Assembly: GCA_023251075.1 (NCBI GenBank)
Contig: JAHEZM010000015.1
Coordinates: 19,961-83,960, forward strand
Length of the DNA stretch: 64,000 nt
Reading direction: 5' to 3'
From: Flavobacteriales bacterium
GTDB lineage: Bacteria > Bacteroidota > Bacteroidia > Flavobacteriales_C > GCA-002722245
The first letter of the stretch is position 1; the number at the start of each line of letters is the position of its first letter. Below, one piece after another: positions 16,216 to 26,272 of the stretch. The notes under the pieces are model-generated. The model did no database searches. It saw only the letters and a list, made by a program, of their open reading frames with translations, and had not been told where the DNA came from. Both the position numbers and the translations under genes were made by a program.

Positions 16216-16866
16216 ATGAAATCAGTAGAGATTACAGGAAAAGTTAGAGCTTTGGATGTTACTAAAGCCCAATTAAAAGCAACGCGTAATGCAGAACAAG
16301 TACCCTGTGTACTTTATGGCGGTGAAAAACCAGTTCATTTTAGCGCTGACTTAAGCTCATTTAAAGCTTTGATTTATAGCCCAGAGTCTTATCTAGTAAA
16401 CTTAGATATCGACGGACAAAAATGTCAGGCTGTTCTTCAAGACAGTCAATACCACCCATTAACAGATGCTTTATTGCACGTTGACTTCATGCAGGTTTTC
16501 GAAAATAAAGCTGTAGTGATTGATGTTCCTGTTAAAGTTACGGGTACTTCCCCAGGTGTATTAGCTGGTGGAAAATTGCAAGTGAAATTGAAAAGATTGA
16601 AAGTTAAAGCTCTTCCTAAAAATTTACCAGATAACGTTGTTGTTGATATCAGCGGTGTTGAATTAGGTAAATCTGTGAAGGTTGAAGCATTAACTACTTC
16701 TAGCTTTGAGTTTGTTACTTCAGCAAATGCAGTAGTAGTGGCAGTTAGAGTAACCAGAGCTTCTGCTCAGGAAGAAGCAGCAGCTAAAGCAGCAGCAACA
16801 GCTCCGGCAGCTAAAGGTGCAGCAGCTCCAGCGGCAGCGGCAAAAGCTCCAGCAGCAAAAAAATAA
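16216..16866 (+). CDS. rplY: 50S ribosomal protein L25/general stress protein Ctc
   Basis: This 216-residue protein is the long (CTC) form of L25: an N-terminal 5S-rRNA-binding domain (about 1-95, with QVPCVLYGGEKPVHF), then the TL5 domain (VPVKVTGTSPGVLAGGKL), ending in an Ala/Lys/Pro-rich low-complexity tail from about residue 185. The order prs-rplY-pth is a widely conserved neighbourhood in bacteria, which supports the call. Confidence 0.95.
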   Translation: MKSVEITGKVRALDVTKAQLKATRNAEQVPCVLYGGEKPVHFSADLSSFKALIYSPESYLVNLDIDGQKCQAVLQDSQYHPLTDALLHVDFMQVFENKAVVIDVPVKVTGTSPGVLAGGKLQVKLKRLKVKALPKNLPDNVVVDISGVELGKSVKVEALTTSSFEFVTSANAVVVAVRVTRASAQEEAAAKAAATAPAAKGAAAPAAAAKAPAAKK

Positions 16867-16880
16867 TTCTTGAATAAAGA

Positions 16881-17444
16881 ATGAAATACCTCATTGCCGG
16901 ACTCGGAAATATTGGTAAAGAATACGAAGAGACCCGTCATAATATAGGATTTAAAATATTGGATGCACTTGCAAGTGCATCCAATGTTGTTTTTAGCACT
17001 GATCGATATGGCGATATCGCCACCCTAAAACACAAAGGCAGAACTTACATTTTGCTTAAGCCCAGCACTTACATGAACCTTAGCGGGAATGCTGTTCGCT
17101 ATTGGATGCAAAAAGAAAATATTCCTCTCGAAAGAACTTTAATTATAGCCGATGATCTCGCGCTTCCATTTGGTAAATTGCGTATTCGCACCAGCGGAAG
17201 TGATGGCGGACACAATGGTTTCAAACACATCAATGAAATTTTAGGACATAACAATTATCCACGCTTGCGCTTTGGTATCGCTGCTGAATTCAGTAAAGGA
17301 CAACAGGTAGATTATGTTTTAGGTGAATGGAACAAAGAAGAAAAAGAAAAACTCAATGAGCGTATTGAAATTGCCTCAAAAGCTGTGTTGGCTTTTGGGT
17401 TAATTGAAATTGGAAAAGTAATGAGTGAGTTTAATTCGAAATAA
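16881..17444 (+). CDS. pth: Peptidyl-tRNA hydrolase
   Basis: This 187-residue enzyme recycles peptidyl-tRNA released from stalled ribosomes. It has GLGNIGKEYEETRHNIGF with catalytic H20, KPSTYMNLSGNAV, the ADDLALPFGKLRIR block and SDGGHNGFKHI. It is the third gene of the prs operon, 14 bp after rplY, and is followed by a strong terminator. Confidence 0.97.
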   Translation: MKYLIAGLGNIGKEYEETRHNIGFKILDALASASNVVFSTDRYGDIATLKHKGRTYILLKPSTYMNLSGNAVRYWMQKENIPLERTLIIADDLALPFGKLRIRTSGSDGGHNGFKHINEILGHNNYPRLRFGIAAEFSKGQQVDYVLGEWNKEEKEKLNERIEIASKAVLAFGLIEIGKVMSEFNSK

Positions 17445-17490
17445 TTAATTGGTTAATTTAATATAGTTAAAATCAATATAAGTCAAAAAC

Positions 17491-17525
17491 AAAATCCCCG
17501 TTGATTTTCATCAACGGGGATTTTT
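17491..17525. terminator. Bidirectional terminator between pth and asd
   Basis: A 15-bp perfect stem (AAAATCCCCGTTGAT with ATCAACGGGGATTTT) and loop TTTC lie between convergent pth and asd, with A- and T-runs on either side. Confidence 0.92.
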
Positions 17526-17541
17526 CATTTATCTGTTTTAC

Positions 17542-18549
17542 TTACGCTAAAACTTCTTCTTTCAAGATACCTTTTGCTACCAAATATTCAGCAATTTGAA
17601 CCGCGTTGGTTGCAGCACCTTTTCTGAGGTTATCGGCAACAACCCAAAGATTTAAAGTTTTAGGCTGAGTTTCGTCGCGACGAATTCTACCTACAAATAC
17701 TTCATCTTTGTTGTGCGCATCTTTTGGCATTGGATAATCGAATTTAGAATTGTCGTTTTTCACAATCACTCCTTTTGTTTTTTTCAAAATCTCAATAGCC
17801 TCATTCAAATCATATTCGTTTTCAAACTCAACGTTAACGCTTTCGCTGTGTCCGCCCATTACTGGTATACGAACTGCAGTTGCAGTAACTTTGATGTTCT
17901 CATCACCAAATATTTTAACGGTCTCTTTCACCATTTTCATTTCTTCTTTGGTGTATCCGTTTTCGGTAAACACATCGATATGAGGCAGAACGTTTAAGTC
18001 GATACGGTGTGCGTAAGCCATTTCACCTTCGATACCGTTACGCTCATTCATCATTTGAGTAACCGCTTTAACACCTGTTCCCGTAACCGATTGATAAGTA
18101 GAAACAACGATTCTTTTGATTTTGTATTTTTTATGCAAGTCGGCCAAAGCCACTACCATTTGAATAGTAGAGCAATTCGGATTCGCAATAATTTTATCAT
18201 TTGCAGTTAAAATGTTTGCATTGATTTCTGGCACACACAAAACTTTAGTAGGATCCATTCTCCATGCAGAAGAGTTGTCGATTACAGTAATCCCTGCTGC
18301 TGCAAATTTAGGAGCGTACTCAGTAGAAGTACCACCACCCGCAGAGAAAATAGCTACCTGAGGTTTCATAGCAATAGCATCATCCATGCTCACAATCTTA
18401 TAGTTCTTTCCCTTGAAAGCTAATTCCTTACCTACAGATTTGGCACTTGCAACAGGAATAAATTCTGTTACCGGGAAGTTTCTTTCTTCAAGAACTTTGA
18501 TCATTTGAGAGCCTACTAATCCAGTCGCTCCAACTACTGCTACTTTCAT
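17542..18549 (-). CDS. asd: Aspartate-semialdehyde dehydrogenase
   Basis: This 335-residue NADPH-dependent enzyme makes aspartate semialdehyde for lysine, diaminopimelate, threonine and methionine synthesis. It starts with VAVVGATGLVGSQMIKVL (Rossmann fold), has the catalytic Cys in NPNCSTIQMV and the conserved substrate-binding HRIDLNVLPHID and VPVMGGHSES-type segments (here IPVMGGHSES). It is monocistronic and ends at a terminator shared with pth. Confidence 0.97.
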   Translation of the reverse strand: MKVAVVGATGLVGSQMIKVLEERNFPVTEFIPVASAKSVGKELAFKGKNYKIVSMDDAIAMKPQVAIFSAGGGTSTEYAPKFAAAGITVIDNSSAWRMDPTKVLCVPEINANILTANDKIIANPNCSTIQMVVALADLHKKYKIKRIVVSTYQSVTGTGVKAVTQMMNERNGIEGEMAYAHRIDLNVLPHIDVFTENGYTKEEMKMVKETVKIFGDENIKVTATAVRIPVMGGHSESVNVEFENEYDLNEAIEILKKTKGVIVKNDNSKFDYPMPKDAHNKDEVFVGRIRRDETQPKTLNLWVVADNLRKGAATNAVQIAEYLVAKGILKEEVLA

Positions 18550-18675
18550 ACTTTTTTAATTTAAGTTTAAAATTGGACGACGAAATTACTATTTTTATGG
18601 CGAATTCAGGAAAAATTTCGCTGACTTCTGTGAAATCTCTACGATTTTGCATTAACGCTAACTAAACATAATTTA

Positions 18676-20853
18676 ATGAAATCACTATTTATCTCTGTGA
18701 TGGCTATGCTGTCATCTGTAGCCTTCGGCCAGTTCAATGAAGATTTTTCTTCTTCTCTTTCTAAATGGAAAGGTGACACCAATGAATTTGTAATTAATGC
18801 GAATCAACAACTGCAAAGTAACGCAACAGGGGCAGGAACTTCTTGGGTAAGTGCGCCTTATCATTTGCAAAATGATTTTTCTTTTCAACTATGGTTGAGC
18901 ATGGCTTTTTCTCCTTCAACAACCAATTATTTAAAGTTTTATTTGTTTGCCGATCATGTGCAAATGGATAGTATTCAAGAGGGGGTTTATTGTAAGATTG
19001 GTAAATCGGGAACTACCGATTCTTACGATTTTTATCTGCAAAAAAAAGGAAAAAAAGATTCATTAGTACTCTCTGCTCCACCAGGCTGGGCAGGAGCTTC
19101 TAATAATAAAGCAAGTATTAAAATTCTACCATTTAACAATCAATGGATTGTTTCTATTGACCCTCTTGGCGAGGAAAATTTTGAAACAGTAGATACTATT
19201 CCTCAATATTTTTCAGGAAACGGATATTTCGGAATTTGTTGTAAATACAGTACTTCCAACGCGAAGAAATTTTTCTTCGATGAAATCATCATCGATAAGT
19301 ATGTGCCCGATACTTTCGTTGCAAAATATGGCGATATACTGATTAGTGAAATTATGTGCGATCCCGATCCTGTTATTGCTTTGCCCAATCAGGAATATCT
19401 GGAATTGTACAATAATAGTGATGTTGTAATCAGCCTAAAATCGTGGACACTAAGCGTAAATGGAAGCACTTATACTTTCCCTAAAATTCTTTTGCAACCA
19501 AAGGAATATTATGTTCTAAACAATACTCCAACATTATTGAATGAAGGGGCTGAAATTATTTTAACTTCTAATAAAGACGAAATAATTCATAGTATAAATT
19601 ATTCCGATAAATGGTATCAGGATCCATTTAAAGAAGAAGGTGGTTGGAGCTTGGAAATGATGGATGTAACACATTATTGCTTAGGTAAAGAAAACTGGAA
19701 AGCCTCAAATTCTTTGGTGGGAGGAACTCCTGGAAAAGTGAATTCTATTCAACAAATAATTATAGATGAAACCGCTCCCGACGTAGATTATTTTTATGCT
19801 GCAGAAAATGAAATCATACTACATTTTACAGAACCTACTTATTATTCATCATCTTCTACATCCTTTATTGATTCTGTGTTTTACAAAAATTATCCTCAAG
19901 ATGAATTGAAAATATCTTTGAAAGATTCTTTACAAAAAGGAATGATTTATTATTTACAATTATCAGCGAAAGATTGCGCGTTAAATGAGTTAAATTCTAC
20001 TGTAAAAATTGCATTGCGAGATTCGACGCAACAAGGAGATATTGTGGTGAACGAAGTGTTGTTTAATCCGCTTGGTGATGGAGCTGATTTTGTAGAAATT
20101 TTCAATCGTTCAAACAGAGTAATTGATTTATCTCAACTGCGTTTTTCTTCTCGCAACGACAAAGGGTTTTTGAATGCGGCAGATGAAATTTCACCACATC
20201 CACTTATTTTATTTCCTAATGAATACGGAGCTTTCACGATAGATAAAAACAACATTCTACAAAACTATTTTACTCATGATGAGAAAAGAATATTTGAAAT
20301 TTCTGCTTTACCATCACTTAACAATGATGCAGGAAATATTGTGTTGTTATGGCCTAACGGAATAGTGATAGACGAATTTCATTACACAGAAAAGATGCAC
20401 GATATTTTACTAGATGGTGTAGATGGAATTTCGTTGGAACGCATCAACCCCAATTCAACTCTGTGGCATTCGGCAGCGCAAGATGTGGGTTGGGCAACTC
20501 CCGGATTGCCAAATTCTCAGTATTTGCAAAGTGTTGCTAGCAGCAACGATTTTCATTTACAAGATAAAGTACTTACCCCAAATCAAGACGGACAAAAAGA
20601 TTTTACGCTTATTCATTATCAATTGGATAAAACAGGATACAAAGCAAATATCAATATCTATGAAGCTTCCGGCGCTTTGGTGAAAATTTTAATCAGCGAT
20701 TACTTTCTAAGTACTCAAGGTGAATTTCAGTGGAACGGAACAGATGATAATGGCAATTTGCTTCCTGCCGGAATGTATATTTTGTATGCAGAATATTTTC
20801 ATGAAGATGGAACAGTGAAACATTGGAAGGAAAGTGTGGTGGTGGAGCGTTAA
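18676..20853 (+). CDS. Exported protein with two lamin-tail domains and a FlgD-like C-terminus
   Basis: This 725-residue protein has a signal peptide (cleavage after about SVAFGQ), an N-terminal beta-rich domain like those binding carbohydrate or laminin G, and two lamin-tail-like domains starting GDILISEIMCDPDP and GDIVVNEVLFNPLGDGADF. The end is LTPNQDGQKD and FQWNGTDDNGNLLPAGMYILY, the FlgD-like/gliding-motility C-terminal module of T9SS-associated exported proteins. It is probably secreted or surface-attached, possibly to bind nucleic acid or polymer. A specific function is not recognisable. The gene stands alone upstream of argH. Confidence 0.8.
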   Translation: MKSLFISVMAMLSSVAFGQFNEDFSSSLSKWKGDTNEFVINANQQLQSNATGAGTSWVSAPYHLQNDFSFQLWLSMAFSPSTTNYLKFYLFADHVQMDSIQEGVYCKIGKSGTTDSYDFYLQKKGKKDSLVLSAPPGWAGASNNKASIKILPFNNQWIVSIDPLGEENFETVDTIPQYFSGNGYFGICCKYSTSNAKKFFFDEIIIDKYVPDTFVAKYGDILISEIMCDPDPVIALPNQEYLELYNNSDVVISLKSWTLSVNGSTYTFPKILLQPKEYYVLNNTPTLLNEGAEIILTSNKDEIIHSINYSDKWYQDPFKEEGGWSLEMMDVTHYCLGKENWKASNSLVGGTPGKVNSIQQIIIDETAPDVDYFYAAENEIILHFTEPTYYSSSSTSFIDSVFYKNYPQDELKISLKDSLQKGMIYYLQLSAKDCALNELNSTVKIALRDSTQQGDIVVNEVLFNPLGDGADFVEIFNRSNRVIDLSQLRFSSRNDKGFLNAADEISPHPLILFPNEYGAFTIDKNNILQNYFTHDEKRIFEISALPSLNNDAGNIVLLWPNGIVIDEFHYTEKMHDILLDGVDGISLERINPNSTLWHSAAQDVGWATPGLPNSQYLQSVASSNDFHLQDKVLTPNQDGQKDFTLIHYQLDKTGYKANINIYEASGALVKILISDYFLSTQGEFQWNGTDDNGNLLPAGMYILYAEYFHEDGTVKHWKESVVVER

Positions 20854-20898
20854 ATACATCACTTTTTTTCCGATATTTGCCACAAAGCAAAAACTTAG

Positions 20899-22233
20899 AT
20901 GAAACTTTGGGACAAAGGATTTAAAGTTGATAAGGCCATAGAGGCTTTCACCATTGGTAACGACAATGTGCTAGATTTGGAATTGGCGCCCTTTGATGTG
21001 TTGGGTACCATGGCGCATATCACCATGCTGGCTGAAGTAGGATTGTTGGAGAAAAAGGAATTGCCTAAGCTTAAAAAAGAACTCAAGAAAATTTATATCT
21101 CGGCTTTGAAAGGCTTGTTTACTATTGAGTCAGGAGTGGAAGATGTGCATTCTCAAGTGGAGATGTTGTTGACTAAAGCCTTGGGTGATGCAGGTAAAAA
21201 AGTTCATGCAGCGCGTTCTCGTAACGATCAAGTTTTAGTAGATTTAAAATTATATGGTCGTGCTAAAACCATTGAAATAGCAACGCTTACACAAAAACTA
21301 TTTGATGCTTTTATCAAACAAAGTGAAACACATAAAAATGTTTTGTTACCCGGCTACACGCATTTGCAGGTGGCCATGCCTTCTTCTTTCGGATTGTGGT
21401 TTGGCGCTTATGCCGAATCGCTAAGCGACGATATGGAAATGTTGGCTACAGCTTATAAAATGACGAATCAGAATCCATTGGGTTCTGCGGCAGGATATGG
21501 TTCTTCTTTCCCTATCAAACGTAAATTAACTACGCAGTTGTTGGGTTTTGAAGATTTGCATTACAATGTGGTATATGCGCAAATGACGCGCGGCAAAACC
21601 GAAAAAACAGTGGCTGCGGCAATGGCTTCTTTGGCTTCTACTTTAGGGAAATTTGCTGCCGATTGTTGTTTGTATATGAGTCAGAACTTTAGCTTCATTA
21701 CATTGCCAAAAGAATTTACAACGGGTTCCAGCATCATGCCGCACAAGAAAAATCCTGATGTTTTTGAATTGATGCGTTCTAAATGCAATGCCATGCAGGC
21801 TGTGCAATTCGAGTTGACGATGATGACAGGAAATTTAACTTCCGGTTATTTCCGCGATTTGCAATTGCTCAAAGAAAAATACATTTACCTCTTCAAAGAA
21901 ATGAAAGCTTGTTTGGAAATGGCTTTGTTGATGGTGCCGAATATCGGAGTGAAAAAAGACATTTTGAAAGACGACAAATACGTTTATCTTTTCAGTGTAG
22001 AAGAAGTGAATCGCAGAGCGACGAAAGGACTTCCTTTTCGCGATGCTTACAAAGCGGTAGGAATAGAAATTGAAGAAGGAAAATTCAATCCCGAGAGAAC
22101 GGTAAAACATACGCACGAGGGCAGTATCGGCAATTTGTGCAACAAAGAAATTCAGCGCAAGATGAAAAAGGCACGTGCTAAAATTAATGGTGCAGCTGTG
22201 GATAAAGCGATTCAAAAATTATTAAAAGCATAG
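20899..22233 (+). CDS. argH: Argininosuccinate lyase
   Basis: This 444-residue fumarase/aspartase-superfamily enzyme makes arginine and fumarate. It has the signature GSSIMPHKKNPDVFEL with the catalytic Ser, the substrate-binding HAARSRNDQVLVDLKL, and LPGYTHLQVAMPSSF. The next gene, an acyl-ornithine carbamoyltransferase, follows by 8 bp, so two arginine steps are coupled. The order argH then carbamoyltransferase and the use of acylated intermediates fit the Bacteroidota pathway variant. Confidence 0.96.
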   Translation: MKLWDKGFKVDKAIEAFTIGNDNVLDLELAPFDVLGTMAHITMLAEVGLLEKKELPKLKKELKKIYISALKGLFTIESGVEDVHSQVEMLLTKALGDAGKKVHAARSRNDQVLVDLKLYGRAKTIEIATLTQKLFDAFIKQSETHKNVLLPGYTHLQVAMPSSFGLWFGAYAESLSDDMEMLATAYKMTNQNPLGSAAGYGSSFPIKRKLTTQLLGFEDLHYNVVYAQMTRGKTEKTVAAAMASLASTLGKFAADCCLYMSQNFSFITLPKEFTTGSSIMPHKKNPDVFELMRSKCNAMQAVQFELTMMTGNLTSGYFRDLQLLKEKYIYLFKEMKACLEMALLMVPNIGVKKDILKDDKYVYLFSVEEVNRRATKGLPFRDAYKAVGIEIEEGKFNPERTVKHTHEGSIGNLCNKEIQRKMKKARAKINGAAVDKAIQKLLKA

Positions 22234-22241
22234 AGATTGAA

Positions 22242-23189
22242 ATGAAACACTTTTTTTCTATTCAGGATGTAGATAATCTTTCTGCTGCGGTGGCTGAGGC
22301 CATCGATTTGAAAAAAAATATTGCTAATTTTTCTACGCTTGGAAAAGGCAAAACCATTGGTTTGATCTTTTTCAATTCCAGTTTAAGAACACGTTTGAGC
22401 ACACAAAAAGCGGCGATCAATTTAGGCATGAATGTAATCAGCATGAACGTTGGTTCTGATGGCTGGAAATTAGAAATGGAAAATGGCGCAGTGATGAATG
22501 GAGATGCTGCAGAACACGTAAAAGACGCAGCTCGCGTGATGGGTGCTTATTGCGATATTATTGCGGTTCGTTCATTTGCAGTGTTGAAAGACAGAGAGAA
22601 AGATTACTCAGAAGAAGTATTGAAAAGCTTCATGAAATATGCGAGTGTGCCTATCATTAATTTGGAGTCATCGACCTTACATCCTTTACAATCTTTTGCT
22701 GATTTAATAACCATCGAAGAGCACAAAAAAGTGGCTCGTCCGAAAGTAGTTTTAACCTGGGCACCTCACCCCAAAGCATTGCCGCAAGCGGTGCCAAATA
22801 GCTTTGTACAATGGATGAAAAATGCTGATGTGGATTTCGTGGTGACTAACCCCGAAGGCTACGATTTAGCACCCGAATTTATGGACGGAGTGAAGTTGGA
22901 GCATAATCAAAATGAAGCTTTTGAAGGGGCCGATTTTATCTACGCAAAAAACTGGTCGTCTTATACTTCATACGGAGAAATACTTTCCACTGATCCAGCT
23001 TGGACAGTCTCTTCCGATAAAATGGCATTGACCAATAACGCCAAGTTTATGCACTGTCTCCCTGTTCGCAGAAATGTGGTGGTGAATGACGATGTTATCG
23101 ACTCTGAAAATTCTATCATCATCGCACAAGCCGCTAATAGAGTGACTTCTGCGCAGTTGGTGATTAAGAGGATTTTGGAGGGGAAGTAA
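22242..23189 (+). CDS. argF': N-acyl-L-ornithine carbamoyltransferase (succinyl- or acetyl-ornithine type)
   Basis: This 315-residue transcarbamylase has the carbamoyl-phosphate loop NSSLRTRLST (ordinary ArgF has STRTR), and the C-terminal FMHCLPVRRNVVV. The NSSLRTR variant and WKLEMENGAVMNGDAAEH mark the acylornithine branch. I recall that a residue just before the EH pair separates acetyl (Glu) from succinyl (Pro) users; here it is Ala, which I recall also permits N-succinylornithine in mutants, so the succinyl form is favoured but not proven. It acts before argininosuccinate synthase. Confidence 0.85.
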   Translation: MKHFFSIQDVDNLSAAVAEAIDLKKNIANFSTLGKGKTIGLIFFNSSLRTRLSTQKAAINLGMNVISMNVGSDGWKLEMENGAVMNGDAAEHVKDAARVMGAYCDIIAVRSFAVLKDREKDYSEEVLKSFMKYASVPIINLESSTLHPLQSFADLITIEEHKKVARPKVVLTWAPHPKALPQAVPNSFVQWMKNADVDFVVTNPEGYDLAPEFMDGVKLEHNQNEAFEGADFIYAKNWSSYTSYGEILSTDPAWTVSSDKMALTNNAKFMHCLPVRRNVVVNDDVIDSENSIIIAQAANRVTSAQLVIKRILEGK

Positions 23190-23206
23190 AATTCAATCAT
23201 CTTTTA

Positions 23207-23464
23207 CACAGTTCGTCTTTGCGAGATTTTTGTACCCAAAAATTAAGCAATCTTATTCATCAAAAACTTCCAGTAAATTGCCGTCGGTTTTAACCGACGG
23301 AAAAAAGAACACATACAGGGCTTTAGCCAAAAAAAATTGTTCGGCTAAAGCCATATTTGAAAACAATCAAATCCGTCGGTTAAAACCGACGGCAATTGAA
23401 ATTAAAAACACTATAAGATTGATTTGTTTTTGAGTACAAAAATCTCGCAATGACGAACTGGGTG
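23207..23464. repeat. Nested palindromic repeat element, copy 2 (inverted relative to copy 1)
   Basis: A 258-bp diverged copy of the element at 5572-5832 in opposite orientation. Terminal repeats carry CAGTTCGTCtTTGCGAG and CTCGCAATGACGAACTGGGTG in matching positions. The two CCGTCGG...CCGACGG palindromes and the GGCTTTAGCC/GGCTAAAGCC pair are conserved. It lies between the convergent carbamoyltransferase and metG genes, 17 bp after one stop and 14 bp from the other. An open frame across it is only the element's own sequence and is not a gene. Confidence 0.88.
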
Positions 23465-23478
23465 AAATAGAATGAAAA

Positions 23479-25524
23479 TTACCTCACCCCACCGCCATTA
23501 TCAATCTCTTTCACAGGAGACACAAATGCTAACTCTCCTTTACTATTCTCCGCCATCAAAATCATTCCTTGTGATTCAATTCCTTTGATGTTTCTTGGCG
23601 CAAGATTTACAAGAATCGTTACTTGTTTGCCAATGATGTCTTCTGGCTTATAATGCTCTGCGATGCCCGATACAACAGTACGTTGGTCAATTCCTGTATC
23701 AATTTTTAGCTTCAACAATTTTGCTGTTTTTGCTACTTTTTCTGCTTCAATGATGGTGCCTACACGAATATCCATTTTAGAAAATTCGTCGAAAGTAACA
23801 TTCTCTTTCTGAGGTACAGCAGATGTTTTCGCTTGTTGTGCTTGTTCGCGCGAAGCTTTTAGTTTTTCTAATTGAGCAGCAATTACATCGTCTTCAATTT
23901 TGCTGAAGAGGAGTTGTGCAGGTGCAATGGTAAAGCCATCCGTGAGTAAAATATCCTTATCTGCTTCGCTCCATTGTGTATTAGAAATACCTAACCATGT
24001 TGCCATTTTAGTAGTGGTTTCCGGTAAGAAAGGAAGTCCCAAAACGCTTATTTTTCCTGCTATTTCCAAAGCAATACGAAGAATGGTTCCCACTCTTTGT
24101 GCATTATCTTTTATCTTCCAGGGCTCTGTATCGGCTAAATATTTATTACCCAAATTCGATAGTTTCATCAACTCTGATAAAGCTTCTCTAAAGCGATATT
24201 TATCTATACTATCTGAAATTTTTGCGTTGAATTCTTTGGCTTGTGCTAAAGTGTTTTTATCGATTTCTTCGAGTGTAGAAGGCGCCGGGATTTTACCTTC
24301 AAAAAACTTGTGAGTCAATACAAATGCACGATTCACGAAGTTCCCCAGATTGGCTGCTAACTCATTGTTGTTCTTTGCCTGAAAGTCTTTCCAGGTGAAA
24401 TCGGCATCTTTTGTTTCGGGCATATTCGAGCACAATGTATATCGTAACACATCTGTTTTATCGGGGAAATCGGCTAAGAATTCATGCAGCCAAACCGCCC
24501 AGTTTTGGGAGGTAGAAAACTTCTCTCCTTCTAAATTTAAAAACTCATTTGCAGGAACATTATCGGGCAAAATATAATCGCCGAACAACTTCAACATTGA
24601 TGGAAAAATGATGCAGTGAAAAACAATATTGTCTTTACCAATGAAGTGAATGAGTTTAGAATTTCCGTCTTTTTTCCAGTAGTCTTCCCACTTGCGAGTT
24701 GTATCGTTTGCTAATAATTCTTGAGTGAAAGAGATGTAGCCAATTGGCGCGTCAAACCAAACGTACAATACTTTTCCTTCGCCCCCTTCTACAGGAACAG
24801 GAATTCCCCAATCTAAATCTCTGGTGATAGCGCGTGGTTGTAAACCACTTTCCAGCCAGCTTTTGCACTGACCGTAAACATTCGTTTTCCAATCTTTGTG
24901 TTCTTCTAAAATCCATTGTTTTAACCAAGGCTCGTATTTATCGAGAGGCAAGAACCAATGTTTTGTTTTTTTAAGCACAGGTTTATTTCCGCTCAATGCC
25001 GACTTAGGATTGATCAAATCGGTTGCATTGAGGGTAGAGCCACATTTCTCGCATTGGTCGCCGTAGGCTTTCTCGTTTGCGCAATGCGGACAAGTTCCTG
25101 TGATGTATCTATCTGCCAAAAATTGGTTGTTGGCTTCGTCGTAATATTGCTCGGTAACTTGTTCGGTAAAGGCACCTTCACCTTCTAATTTTTTGAATAA
25201 ATCAGAGGCAGTTTTGTAGTGCTGTTTTGAAGTGGTTTTCGAAAAAACATCCAAAGTGATTCCCAATTGTTTTAATGAATCACCAATAATTTTGTGGTAT
25301 TTATCTACTACTTGCTGAGGTGTAACACCTTCGTTTTTTGCTTTGATAGTGATGGGCACGCCATGTTCATCGGTACCACCAATAAAAACTACATCTTCAT
25401 TTTTGGCGCGCAGATAACGCACATATATATCGGCTGGAATATACACTCCCGCTACGTGTCCGAGGTGTAAGGGCCCGTTTGCATAAGGCAAAGCCGTAGT
25501 AATGGTATAACGTTGTTGAGTCAT
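23479..25524 (-). CDS. metG: Methionyl-tRNA synthetase
   Basis: This 681-residue class I synthetase has the HIGH-type motif [10 protein letters not shown], a zinc knuckle with CPHC and CEKCG, the KMSKS-type loop KFSTSQNW, and an appended C-terminal tRNA-binding (Trbp111-like) domain from about residue 575 ([15 protein letters not shown]). It is the long dimeric bacterial form. A TATCTTTG element lies only 4 bp upstream of the ATG, so the mRNA may be leaderless. Confidence 0.97.
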   Translation of the reverse strand: MTQQRYTITTALPYANGPLHLGHVAGVYIPADIYVRYLRAKNEDVVFIGGTDEHGVPITIKAKNEGVTPQQVVDKYHKIIGDSLKQLGITLDVFSKTTSKQHYKTASDLFKKLEGEGAFTEQVTEQYYDEANNQFLADRYITGTCPHCANEKAYGDQCEKCGSTLNATDLINPKSALSGNKPVLKKTKHWFLPLDKYEPWLKQWILEEHKDWKTNVYGQCKSWLESGLQPRAITRDLDWGIPVPVEGGEGKVLYVWFDAPIGYISFTQELLANDTTRKWEDYWKKDGNSKLIHFIGKDNIVFHCIIFPSMLKLFGDYILPDNVPANEFLNLEGEKFSTSQNWAVWLHEFLADFPDKTDVLRYTLCSNMPETKDADFTWKDFQAKNNNELAANLGNFVNRAFVLTHKFFEGKIPAPSTLEEIDKNTLAQAKEFNAKISDSIDKYRFREALSELMKLSNLGNKYLADTEPWKIKDNAQRVGTILRIALEIAGKISVLGLPFLPETTTKMATWLGISNTQWSEADKDILLTDGFTIAPAQLLFSKIEDDVIAAQLEKLKASREQAQQAKTSAVPQKENVTFDEFSKMDIRVGTIIEAEKVAKTAKLLKLKIDTGIDQRTVVSGIAEHYKPEDIIGKQVTILVNLAPRNIKGIESQGMILMAENSKGELAFVSPVKEIDNGGGVR

Positions 25525-25528
25525 GGGG

Positions 25529-25536
25529 CAAAGATA
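25529..25536 (-). promoter_or_regulatory. -7 element directly upstream of metG
   Basis: Minus strand TATCTTTG, then CCCC, then ATG. If used as the -7 element, transcription would begin at or within a few bases of the start codon. No good -33 TTG is present at 19 bp. Confidence 0.4.
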
Positions 25537-25594
25537 TTAAATGAGAACAAGGATATTGATCAAAGTAAAAAAATAAAAGAAAATGGAAAAAAGT

Positions 25595-26272
25595 TTAGCG
25601 AAGAAGAAGAGATAAGCCAACAGAAACGGGAGCCATCTGAGGTCCCTTATTGAGTTCAAACATATCACTTAATGAGTAATAGCCATACACATTAAACATA
25701 GCATAACCAATGCGAGCGTAAACACCATAGCGATACCAATTCAAATTTTTAATATGATAATCTCTCGTTTTGGTTTCTCCATCAATGAACTGATGATAGT
25801 TGGTAATATTAACTCCGGCCTTAGCTCCTAAATAAATTCTAAACGGACCTCTTCCCTTCGTTCTTAATCGAAGTTCTATAGGAATATCAAACCATTCGGT
25901 AGTTAAGCGATTGGAAAGATAAGGCACTTGCAAGGGCGCAATGTTGGTAGTATTGGTAATATTAGAACTTACAAAAACACCATTGTTTTGTAAATTCTCC
26001 ACACTATAACTAATACCAAAGGCGAAGGCAAAAGGTGAATATCCCAGAGGCCGATCTGCAAAAAGAGAAATATTAAATCCAATAGATTTTAAAGGTTGTT
26101 GAATGATGCCGACAGGGGCATTTTTCCAAAGGGTAGAAGTTAAGTCGAAAACGACAGCATCTTCACTAAAAAGCTTTCTCTTCCTTTTCTTAACCTGATT
26201 AAACGAATTTGATTCCTGAGCGCTAAGAAGCGTAGAAAAAAGCATTAATATGATGATCCATTTTCCTTTCAT
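25595..26272 (-). CDS. Outer-membrane beta-barrel protein
   Basis: This 225-residue protein has a signal peptide ending LLSAQ and alternating amphipathic strands ending with the aromatic/hydrophobic pattern of a barrel (GPQMAPVSVGLSLLLR). It resembles the PF13568-like barrels common in Bacteroidota. Its start overlaps the dxs stop by one base (TAATG), so it is translated with dxs. No specific role is apparent. Confidence 0.75.
   Translation of the reverse strand: MKGKWIIILMLFSTLLSAQESNSFNQVKKRKRKLFSEDAVVFDLTSTLWKNAPVGIIQQPLKSIGFNISLFADRPLGYSPFAFAFGISYSVENLQNNGVFVSSNITNTTNIAPLQVPYLSNRLTTEWFDIPIELRLRTKGRGPFRIYLGAKAGVNITNYHQFIDGETKTRDYHIKNLNWYRYGVYARIGYAMFNVYGYYSLSDMFELNKGPQMAPVSVGLSLLLR

Noticed and set aside
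23230..23433. Short open frame with RALAKKNCSAKA and RRLKPTA segments
   Set aside because: It is entirely inside repeat copy 2 and is translated palindrome sequence. The counterpart at copy 1 (5723-6046) likewise just reads the element and antisense radA.
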